From CAYNNP01 sp964398215 (lineage in GTDB: Bacteria; Planctomycetota; Planctomycetia; Pirellulales; Pirellulaceae): a DNA stretch of 23,904 bases. Below are positions 15,201 through 22,054 of this stretch, piece by piece. The stretch spans positions 1 through 23,904 of the forward strand of contig CAYNNP010000079.1 in NCBI GenBank assembly GCA_964398215.1, written 5' to 3'. Made by a program: the position numbers and the translations under genes. Every line of letters begins with the position of its first letter. The first letter of the stretch is position 1. The notes under the pieces are model-generated. The model had not been told where the DNA came from and did not search any database. It saw nothing but the letters and a program-made list of their open reading frames with translations.

Positions 15201-16544
15201 CTACTGTTTTGCGATAATGATGGTCGCGACGCAGCCAGTTGGGCCGCCCGCTAATGTCACTTCGCCGCCATGCAATTTGGCGATTCGGTAGGCCCGGCAA
15301 AGCCCAAGTCCAAGACCACGTCCCGCTTCGCGTCCGCTGAAGTACGGATCGAAGGCATGCTGTTTGGCATACGGTGATAGTCCTGGGCCGCTGTCGGCCA
15401 CATGGATTGCATAGCGTCCATGAGTGGCTTCCAAAGAAACGACGATCGTTCCCTCGCAACCGATGGCGTCAATCGAATTTCGCAGCAACGCACGCAGCGC
15501 CTCGCCGATCATCTTTGGGTCGGCGCTGGCCGTGGACTGGTCATCCGGCAAATTCAGTTCAAGTCGAATGGCCTGCCGCTGGGTTTCTTCTGCGAAATCG
15601 GCGGCGACTTGCGTCACGATGTGATTCAAATCGCAAGATTGAACTTTTGCGGCCGGCGGATTAGCAAAGAACATGAGGTCCGTGATCATATCGTGGGCGC
15701 GATAGACCTGTTCGACAATTCGTTCCAAGATCGCCGTTCGAGTATCATCAGTTTCGTCGCGCTGTAACTGTTGGGCTCGCGTGGAAATGTTGGCAAGCGG
15801 ATTGTTTATCTCGTGGCTCAGTCCGTAAGCAAATTGTTTGATCGCTCCAAGTTTGGCCTTTTGTAGTCGTCGATCAAAAGACGTTTCCAATGACGAAAGA
15901 CGCTGCATTTTTCTTGCCAACTGCTGCAGCATCAGCCCCGATGCGAACTGTGTCTCCGATTCGGTTGCTTCATAGTCGACAATGATCGTGGGCCAATTTT
16001 TTTTCCAAGCCTCAGGCACGCGCGGCCCGATCTGCTCTAACCACAGTGAGGCTTCGGCGAGCCAGTTTTCGATCGGAACGGTGCGAAAGTAGTCTCGTTG
16101 CTTGGACCATTTTCGTCGGACTGATTCATCGATCAGCGGTGCACCGATAAACGCATCACCGCTAGCAAAATGACCGGCCACGTGTTCTGTCAGCCAGTCA
16201 CACAAATCATCCAAAGAAGCTTCTTCGGCGGACCAGTGCAGCGCGGCATAAATCAGAAGTGGTGGATCATTTTGCAGCGCGCGCAGGATCCTGGCGCGAT
16301 TGATATCTTGAGTGTCTTCTCGGTGACGCTGTGCAGACAGCAGCATCAATCCGATTGCTTCGGTTGATTCAGCAGATAACGGCAACCACCAACGATCGCC
16401 TCCGCGGCAGATTGCCGGCAGTAGACCCACTGGCTCAGTTCTCCGTTTGGTGTCGCCTTCAATTCCGGCGCACGACTGGCTTGCGTCAGTCGTTGCCGGA
16501 TTCGTAATTGAAAGCGGGGGCACGTTAGCCAACGTTGCGTTCAA
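15201..16544 (-). CDS. Soluble sensor histidine kinase
   Basis: Two-component kinase likely to phosphorylate the response regulator encoded just upstream. The HisKA dimerisation box is LSHEINNPLANIS with phosphoacceptor His244; the ATPase domain shows the N box LLRNSIDAIG (Asn356), the G1 box VADSGPGLS (Asp384) and the G2 box GRGLGLGLCRAYRIAKLHGG (about 408-427). Residues 1-200 are a helical region of no recognised type (Trp-rich RWWLPL, then WSAEEASLDDLCDWL), with no transmembrane segment, so the signal is probably cytosolic. A predicted helix at 200-232 leads into the HisKA hairpin. The start is TTG 16544, inside the end of the regulator gene (20-base overlap), which implies translational coupling. 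No ATG exists in frame before residue 67. Confidence 0.88.
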   Translation of the reverse strand: MNATLANVPPLSITNPATTDASQSCAGIEGDTKRRTEPVGLLPAICRGGDRWWLPLSAESTEAIGLMLLSAQRHREDTQDINRARILRALQNDPPLLIYAALHWSAEEASLDDLCDWLTEHVAGHFASGDAFIGAPLIDESVRRKWSKQRDYFRTVPIENWLAEASLWLEQIGPRVPEAWKKNWPTIIVDYEATESETQFASGLMLQQLARKMQRLSSLETSFDRRLQKAKLGAIKQFAYGLSHEINNPLANISTRAQQLQRDETDDTRTAILERIVEQVYRAHDMITDLMFFANPPAAKVQSCDLNHIVTQVAADFAEETQRQAIRLELNLPDDQSTASADPKMIGEALRALLRNSIDAIGCEGTIVVSLEATHGRYAIHVADSGPGLSPYAKQHAFDPYFSGREAGRGLGLGLCRAYRIAKLHGGEVTLAGGPTGCVATIIIAKQ

Positions 16545-17109
16545 TCTCTAGGAGATCGCATGAACGCACAATCAGGTCTTCGATCGCAAACGGCTTCTGC
16601 ATGAAGTCATTCGCGCCGGCGGCCTTCAATCCGTCAACTTTGCTATGTTCAACCATTCCAGAAATGCAAAGAATCTTGACCATGTCCAGCGATGGATCGC
16701 TGCGAACACGTTGGCAAACTTCTTTACCGTTGATATCTGGAAGCATGACGTCCAAGACAACCAAATCTGGTCGAAACTCTTTGACGCCCATCCCAGCATC
16801 GAATCCGTTATTGGCAGTACGTATGTCAAAGCGGCCATCGCGTTCGAATCCGTCTTTGATCAAATCGACCAAATCCTGATCATCGTCCACGATTAGCAAC
16901 TTCTTCTTACCACTCTCCAGCGCATCAGTCGGAATCCCATTGTCCTTCATGAACAGATATAACTGTTCACGCGGAATCCGACGAAACTTGCTGCCTGGAA
17001 CACGGAACCCTTTAAGGGAACCGTTATCAAAGCACCGGATAATCGTTTGCTGACTTACTTTGCAAATCTTCGCTGCTTCACCTGTTGTGAAGACTGTTTT
17101 TGTGGTCAT
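16525..17109 (-). CDS. Response regulator with N-terminal excisionase/MerR-type HTH and C-terminal receiver domain
   Basis: Probable DNA-binding partner of the downstream kinase. Numbering from ATG 17109, residues 3-58 form an excisionase-like winged helix-turn-helix (FTTGEAAKICKVSQQTIIRC, wing GFRVPGSKFRRIP). Residues 68-190 form a receiver domain: acidic VDDDQD at 74-79, phosphoacceptor Asp120 in VVLDVMLPD, Thr/Ser switch in CISG and Lys172 in QKPF. DNA-binding domain before receiver is the reverse of OmpR or NarL regulators. Two ATGs are possible. A GGGAGG lies directly against ATG 17121 (no spacing) and 12 bases before ATG 17109, so the latter is more usable, and it begins at conserved sequence (MTTKTVFTTGEAA). 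The upstream start would add four residues. The pair with the overlapping kinase gene is a two-gene operon; CTAG palindromes upstream may be its control site. Confidence 0.88.
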   Translation of the reverse strand: MTTKTVFTTGEAAKICKVSQQTIIRCFDNGSLKGFRVPGSKFRRIPREQLYLFMKDNGIPTDALESGKKKLLIVDDDQDLVDLIKDGFERDGRFDIRTANNGFDAGMGVKEFRPDLVVLDVMLPDINGKEVCQRVRSDPSLDMVKILCISGMVEHSKVDGLKAAGANDFMQKPFAIEDLIVRSCDLLEIERNVG

Positions 17110-17122
17110 GGCAGAAACCATC

Positions 17123-17128
17123 CTCCCT
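17123..17128 (-). promoter_or_regulatory. Shine-Dalgarno GGGAGG deciding the regulator start
   Basis: On the minus strand GGGAGG abuts ATG 17121 and lies 12 bases before ATG 17109. It is the only strong anti-Shine-Dalgarno match noticed before a gene in this window. Zero spacing disfavours the first ATG; the second is at the long end of the usable range. Confidence 0.5.
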
Positions 17129-17133
17129 GCATG

Positions 17134-17190
17134 ACTAGCCGTTTACACATGTTTGATTGCTTGATCAGCTAGCCAACTAGCAATGCTAGT
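17134..17190. promoter_or_regulatory. CTAG-centred palindrome cluster upstream of the two-component operon
   Basis: Two interlocked palindromes, GCTAG-CCAA-CTAGC (17168-17181) and ACTAGC-AAT-GCTAGT (17176-17190), share the middle ACTAGC half-site. Single ACTAGC copies lie nearer the gene at 17134-17139 and farther away at 17317-17322. The cluster begins about 25 bases upstream of ATG 17109 and extends to about -80, where an operator would be expected. An autoregulatory site for the HTH regulator is the simplest reading, but a stem-forming leader is possible. Confidence 0.5.
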
Positions 17191-17431
17191 AAAACTAACG
17201 GATCGAGAATATGGCGATGAACAATCCCTTTTAGCCATGACTGATTCTCATCAGAGGGGCACCAACTCTGGATGCTCAACGACAACCCTGGTTTAGCAAA
17301 GCTTCCGGTTCCCCGCACTAGCACATTTCGACGTTAAGTTACGCCAAGAACGTAAGCGACAAGGAACTCCAGGTCTATCTGCTTTGCCAATCTTGCCTGG
17401 ATAGCGAATTCTATCGAATCGAATTATTTGG

Positions 17432-19276
17432 TCAAGATCGATCGGAGCGTTGAAGCGAAGGTGATTCCAAATGAGCGAGCACCAAAGCGATATCAGCGGG
17501 CGTAATACCGCTAATTCGCTTAGCCTGATCCAAATTTAGCGGCTGGATTTGCGCAAGCTTTTCTTTCGCTTCATTTCGAAGTGCGGGGATTGAACTGTAA
17601 TTAAACCCCGCTGGAATCTTTTTCATCGCCAAGCGTTGTTGTTTTTGAACTTCCATTTCTTGGCGAGAAACATAGCCTTCGTATTTGATGTCATAAACGC
17701 ATTGCTGAGCGGCATCCGCATCAATTTCCGACAACTGAGGAATTCGCTCACACATTTCTTCCCAAGTCACCTCGGGACGCCGCAAGTAGACGTCCCCGGC
17801 AGTTTTTTCAACCCGAGAATCTTTCAGGATTTTTATCGCGCGGCCAATGTGGTCCATTTTTCGATCGAACTTTTCTGCTCGTTGGCCTTGTACCAGCCCG
17901 AGTTCTCGCGCTATGGGCGTCAAACGCCGGTCCGCGTTGTCTTGCCGAAGCAATAAGCGATATTCCGCACGACTGGTGAACATTCGATAGGGTTCGTCCG
18001 TGCCTGCGGTGACCAAATCGTCTACCAAAACACCAATGTAGGCTTGGTTTCGCGAAGGAATCCAAAACTCTTGGCCCGCAACTTTCCTGGCGGCATTGAT
18101 ACCGGCGACCAAGCCTTGTCCTGCTGCCTCTTCATAGCCCGTTGTTCCGTTGATTTGCCCGGCAAAAAACAATCCGTTCACGGCTTTGGATTCTAGATAG
18201 GGCCAAAGCTGCGTCGGTGGGCAAAAATCGTATTCTACCGCGTACCCATAACGCATGATCTGAGCATTCTGTAGCCCGTCGATCAGGCGAAACATTTGGT
18301 CTTGTACGTCGCGAGGCAAGCTGGTTGAAATTCCGTTGACGTAAACCTCTTCAGTTTCACGACCTTCGGGTTCAAGAAACAACTGGTGGCTGGATCGGTC
18401 TGCAAAACGTACGACTTTGTCTTCGATGGACGGGCAATATCGCGGTCCGCGCGTGTTGATTTGGCCGCTGTACATCGGCGCGCGGTCTAGGTTTTGCCGA
18501 ATCAAATCGTGTACTTTTTCGTTGGTATACGTGATATGACAGGGCAACTGCTGGAGTTCCAGCTTGTCGGTCATGAACGAAAACGCTTGCGGTGGTTCAT
18601 CACCTGGCTGTTCTTCGACGGCAGAAAAATCGATGGTGCGCGCGTTCAAGCGTGGCGGTGTACCGGTTTTAAAGCGATCAAGTTCAAACCCCAATCGATT
18701 CAGCGCGCCGCTAATGCCCTTGGTGGTGCCTTCACCGGCGCGGCCGCCCGCAGTCTTGGCTTCACCGGTATGCATGATGGCTTGCAGAAAAGTACCTGTC
18801 GTTAGCACGACCGCGGGCGCGACGTACTCCGCACCGCCGCGAACCGATACACCAACGATTCTTTCGCCCTCACCATTGGTTTCGGTGATCAAGTCTTCAA
18901 CGGTTTCTTGCCGGAGATCAAGGTTGTGTTGCTGTTCGATCTTGAGCTTGATGTGCTGTTGATAGGCTTTCTTGTCAGCTTGAGCGCGAGGACTGTGCAT
19001 GGCAGGTCCTTTGCGCCGGTTCAATAATCGAAACTGGATCCCCGTCGCATCAATTGCTTGGCCCATCAACCCGCCCAACGCGTCAACTTCGCGGACGATT
19101 TGTCCTTTTGCGACACCGCCGATCGCTGGGTTGCACGACATTTGGCCGACCGTATCCAAGTTGGTCGTCAACAGAGCCGTCTTTGCACCCAATCGAGCTG
19201 CGGCGGCTGCAGCTTCAGTGCCAGCGTGACCGGCACCGATGACAATCACGTCGTATGCATAGCGTATTGGATTCAT
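17432..19276 (-). CDS. mnmG: tRNA uridine-5-carboxymethylaminomethyl modification enzyme MnmG
   Basis: FAD-dependent tRNA-modifying enzyme that, with MnmE, installs the carboxymethylaminomethyl group on wobble uridine 34. The FAD dinucleotide site VIGAGHAGTEAA (12-23) is followed by SCNPAIGGVAKGQIVREVDA with Cys48. The second catalytic Cys281 lies in RYCPSIEDKV. GISTSLPRDVQDQM (315-328) and NGTTGYEEAAGQGL are family signatures, and the C-terminal helical tRNA-binding domain runs to ISGITPADIALVLAHL near the end. Length 614 is typical. ATG 19276 puts the FAD motif at the usual distance from the N-terminus; no Shine-Dalgarno sequence is visible. No mnmE or rsmG gene is adjacent here. Expected to be constitutively expressed housekeeping. 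Confidence 0.97.
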   Translation of the reverse strand: MNPIRYAYDVIVIGAGHAGTEAAAAAARLGAKTALLTTNLDTVGQMSCNPAIGGVAKGQIVREVDALGGLMGQAIDATGIQFRLLNRRKGPAMHSPRAQADKKAYQQHIKLKIEQQHNLDLRQETVEDLITETNGEGERIVGVSVRGGAEYVAPAVVLTTGTFLQAIMHTGEAKTAGGRAGEGTTKGISGALNRLGFELDRFKTGTPPRLNARTIDFSAVEEQPGDEPPQAFSFMTDKLELQQLPCHITYTNEKVHDLIRQNLDRAPMYSGQINTRGPRYCPSIEDKVVRFADRSSHQLFLEPEGRETEEVYVNGISTSLPRDVQDQMFRLIDGLQNAQIMRYGYAVEYDFCPPTQLWPYLESKAVNGLFFAGQINGTTGYEEAAGQGLVAGINAARKVAGQEFWIPSRNQAYIGVLVDDLVTAGTDEPYRMFTSRAEYRLLLRQDNADRRLTPIARELGLVQGQRAEKFDRKMDHIGRAIKILKDSRVEKTAGDVYLRRPEVTWEEMCERIPQLSEIDADAAQQCVYDIKYEGYVSRQEMEVQKQQRLAMKKIPAGFNYSSIPALRNEAKEKLAQIQPLNLDQAKRISGITPADIALVLAHLESPSLQRSDRS

Positions 19277-19450
19277 AAGGCTGATTGGTTAGGGCTTAGC
19301 TGCTGGGGGTTATTGCGCAATTCTTTCAAGTCTAACGGCTAATCTGCCGAATCCGAAAATGAGAGTTTTACAAGATGCGACAAGCATCGTTGGCTGTTGG
19401 CTGATGATTGCTTGCAATACGTTTTCCGAGATTAGGCACGGCAGAACAAG

Positions 19451-21592
19451 ATGCAATTTGCAAAGAAAGCACATTGGGCCGCCGTTATACCCATCTTTGT
19501 CGCTCTTACGGGAACGACCAAGGCCCAAGGTCCTAGCCCGATAACAAAAAATCATTTCGTTGTTGAGAACCTTCCGCCGCTACCGGCGACCGAATCGGTT
19601 CCCGAAGCTAATCCGTTGCCGAAAAAGGCGGACTTGTCACCCGATACGATGGTGATGAATTCTCGAAAGTTCAGCATTCCATTCAAAGTTGGCCCTGTAA
19701 AACGCAAGCCAGTTGAAGTTCAGCTGTTGATTAGCCGTGGCGATTCGAAATGGCGAATCCTCGATCGCCAGCCACCCAACGTCCAAAAGTTCTTGTTCAA
19801 TGGCGATGAAGACGGTTTGTTTTGGTTTGCGACTCGTACGATTGACCCTTTTGGTGAAGCATCACCTGAAGGCGAGATCGTTCCGCAGCTAAAAGTCTTT
19901 ATCGATACGACTCAACCCGATTTGCGACTCCAGGCTTCTGCCGATGCCACCGGTGTAGTCAAAGCGGTTTTGTCTTGGGGCGATGCGACGAAAATCAACG
20001 GAATGAAACTCTATTTTGCAACCGATATCAAACGTCGCTGGGAAGAAGTGAATACCAGTATCGTGCGGACAAACCAAGAATTCTCATTCACGCCGAAAGA
20101 CAATTGGCAACAGCTTTTGGTGCAAGCGGTGGCGACTGATTCGGCAGGTAATCATGCCACAGCAAAACAGTTGATTCAACGTCCACGGGTCGCGGCAATA
20201 CCACCGCGCTTGGCGAGCATGCCGCCGAATTGGGTCCAGCCAGCAGCCGGACCAACCAAACCCGACGCTACGATTGCTCAAAATCCTGTGCATTCCCATC
20301 CGATCAACCAACATCCGTTGACCGGCGCGCCTCCAGTTTCGGTTCCCACAAATGGTTTGCCGATTCGGGGTGCAGTAGCGCCTGAAATGCAACCGCCAGC
20401 TTCGCCGCAGTTTCCGTTTCAGAACCAACCAGGAATTACACCGGGTTACCAACAACCAATCGCGCCGGGCGCTCAGGGACCAATATTCGCGCCGGGCGCT
20501 CAAGGGCCAACGTTCGCACAAGGCGCTCAAGGGCCAACATTCGCACAGGGCGCTCAAGGCCCACCAACGTTCGCACCGAGTGCTGACGTACCAACATTCG
20601 CGCCGCCAACACCACCATCTCTGATGGGCGATGGTGGTAATGTGCAGGAGCTTCCAGCGCCGCGAGGCCCCGAAGAAATTGAAACGCCAAATCCAATCGC
20701 GTTGGAAGGACCAGGCGGACAACCTGCCAGCTCCGGGCCTGAAAAACCTCGTACGGTTGCAGATGCAATGCGACCAATGACAGAGATCGCAACGCCAGCA
20801 CAGCCAACGCCAGCAGGCGACAGCGAACCAGAAGATGGCGACGACAAGTACGCTGCCAAGAAGATGTCAGAACCTAGCTATGACCGAGCATTGTTCAGCG
20901 GCAGAGTTCCCGTGCGATACAGCGATTCCGAACGCTTTAGTTTGGAGTATGAGCTGGAAGCGGTCGGAAGCAACGGCGCCAAAGCAGTCGAGTTGTACGG
21001 TAGTTTGACACGTGGGAATTCGTGGCTGATGTGGGGCGAGGATCCAGACCGTGTGACTCCGTTTGATATCGAAACTAAAGGCGAGGGTGTTTTTGGATTC
21101 CGGATTGTCGTCGTCGGCGCCAATGGTTTGGCAAGCCCACGTCCGTTGGCCGGTGACACACCTGAGATTGTTATCGTTGTCGACAAAACCAAACCGAAAG
21201 TCAAAATCACATCGGCGCAATACGGTGATGGCAACCGAACCGGCGCACTGGTCATCGGGTATGACGTGCAGGACGCAAATTTGAAAAGCCGACCGGTAGC
21301 ACTTTCTTTTAGCGAAACGCCTGACGGCCCATGGACCACAATCGCCGCTGGGCTGACCAATGAAAAGTTCTACGTTTGGCCTGCCGATCCAAACATGCCA
21401 CGCCAAATTTACTTGCGGCTTGACGCGACGGATCGGGCGGGCAACGTTGGCACGTATGTGCTGGATGAACCAATCGAGACTCAAGGGCTTGCACCCAGGG
21501 CTCGAATTCGCGGTTTTCGATCACTCAGCGGCAACGAACCGCCAAATGATGACGAACAGACCGCCATCCGCCCCAAGGCAAGCTTCAAATAG
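19451..21592 (+). CDS. Secreted protein with two homologous beta-sandwich halves joined by a repetitive Pro/Gln-rich linker
   Basis: Function not recognised. Residues 1-26 are a signal peptide (KKAHWAAVIPIFVALTGTTKAQ). Residues about 71-246 and 484-676 are homologous: each contains a strand pattern ending in a DTTQPDLRL or DKTKPKVKI block, then a second fold with a late A-x-D-(S/R)AGN motif (ATDSAGNHA, ATDRAGNVG), typical of bacterial Ig/FN3-like beta-sandwiches. Between them about 240 residues are low-complexity and rich in Pro, Gln and Ala, including nonamer repeats of the APGAQGPTF type. No catalytic motif, membrane anchor or C-terminal sorting signal is visible. A structural, surface or envelope role is plausible but unproven. 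The gene is divergent from mnmG (174-bp gap) with no operon partner. Confidence 0.8.
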   Translation: MQFAKKAHWAAVIPIFVALTGTTKAQGPSPITKNHFVVENLPPLPATESVPEANPLPKKADLSPDTMVMNSRKFSIPFKVGPVKRKPVEVQLLISRGDSKWRILDRQPPNVQKFLFNGDEDGLFWFATRTIDPFGEASPEGEIVPQLKVFIDTTQPDLRLQASADATGVVKAVLSWGDATKINGMKLYFATDIKRRWEEVNTSIVRTNQEFSFTPKDNWQQLLVQAVATDSAGNHATAKQLIQRPRVAAIPPRLASMPPNWVQPAAGPTKPDATIAQNPVHSHPINQHPLTGAPPVSVPTNGLPIRGAVAPEMQPPASPQFPFQNQPGITPGYQQPIAPGAQGPIFAPGAQGPTFAQGAQGPTFAQGAQGPPTFAPSADVPTFAPPTPPSLMGDGGNVQELPAPRGPEEIETPNPIALEGPGGQPASSGPEKPRTVADAMRPMTEIATPAQPTPAGDSEPEDGDDKYAAKKMSEPSYDRALFSGRVPVRYSDSERFSLEYELEAVGSNGAKAVELYGSLTRGNSWLMWGEDPDRVTPFDIETKGEGVFGFRIVVVGANGLASPRPLAGDTPEIVIVVDKTKPKVKITSAQYGDGNRTGALVIGYDVQDANLKSRPVALSFSETPDGPWTTIAAGLTNEKFYVWPADPNMPRQIYLRLDATDRAGNVGTYVLDEPIETQGLAPRARIRGFRSLSGNEPPNDDEQTAIRPKASFK
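20462..20599 (+). repeat. Tandem nonapeptide repeats (27-bp units) in the linker of the secreted protein
   Basis: Five consecutive in-frame units: APGAQGPIF, APGAQGPTF, AQGAQGPTF, AQGAQGPPTF and APSADVPTF. The first three and the fifth are 27 bases; the fourth is 30 because of one extra Pro codon. The first four remain close at DNA level (GGCGCTCA followed by GG/GGCC-type cores), so unit number may vary between strains. Confidence 0.85.
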
Positions 21593-22054
21593 CCGGCCGC
21601 ACGCCGATTCTTAGCGAGTCCAGCTGTGGATATCGCGATTTCAGATGATCGAACCTCGCTGCTTTCTTGCCAAGATTGTTGCGTCAGCGAAATGCTGCTT
21701 TCCTGACGTTCGACCAGTGGCGCAGTCTGGATTTCGTGATTTTCAAGATCTGTCGCGAAAGACAAGATTCGTTTTTAGCGTTGCGTTACAGCGTGTAAAT
21801 CAATCACTCTCCCACTGGGAGAGTCCAGCGAGTCGGGCTCTCAGGCCCGGAGAGGGCCCTCCCCGTGCCTGAGAGCCCGACCCGCCCGCTGCGCAGGAGG
21901 GTAACAAAAAATCGCAATATCAAAACCTTGTTTGTTCTACAATATGTCGCGGACTCAGTTGGGTATGCTTTAGTATTCTCTGATCGTGCAGCTTCATGCA
22001 GAACCAATTGTGGACCGCTCAGCACGTCGACCTTAGCCAAGAAAGAATGACAAC
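21593..22054. other. 462-base non-coding region upstream of the sulfatase
   Basis: No credible gene is found; small open frames here translate into the palindromic repeat and have no recognisable features. The first 200 bases look unstructured. A two-part palindrome occupies 21806-21881. After it the sequence turns A/T-rich (about 21903-21950), with TACAAT at 21938-21943 as a possible -10 box lacking a good -35. The remaining 110 bases would be the sulfatase leader. Confidence 0.6.
21806..21881. repeat. Two-hairpin extragenic palindrome (REP-like)
   Basis: Hairpin 1 has 9-bp perfect arms, ACTCTCCCA (21806-21814) and TGGGAGAGT (21816-21824), around one base. Hairpin 2 has 15-bp perfect arms, GTCGGGCTCTCAGGC (21832-21846) and its complement (21867-21881), with a 20-base loop that itself contains the palindrome GAGGGCCCTC. 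The block is G/C-rich against its flanks and intergenic. This is the form of a dispersed REP-like element; other genome copies cannot be seen here. It could also terminate transcription from the upstream secreted-protein gene. Confidence 0.65.

Larger units (their letters stand above)
17122..17431. other. 310-base intergenic region between mnmG and the two-component operon
   Basis: Both flanking genes are on the minus strand, so this stretch holds the 3' end of mnmG transcription and the promoter of the regulator operon. Beyond the GGGAGG, the CTAG palindrome cluster and the lone ACTAGC at 17317-17322, I see no convincing gene, no T-tract hairpin and no RNA gene. Separation of this size suggests that mnmG and the operon are not co-transcribed. 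Confidence 0.6.

Noticed and set aside
20462..20599. Regular 27-base repeats that might suggest a CRISPR-like array
   Set aside because: The units are contiguous, in frame and encode nonapeptides; there are no unique spacers.
21645..21872. 75-codon frame upstream of the sulfatase
   Set aside because: Its last third is simply translation of the extragenic palindrome; no family resemblance or ribosome site.
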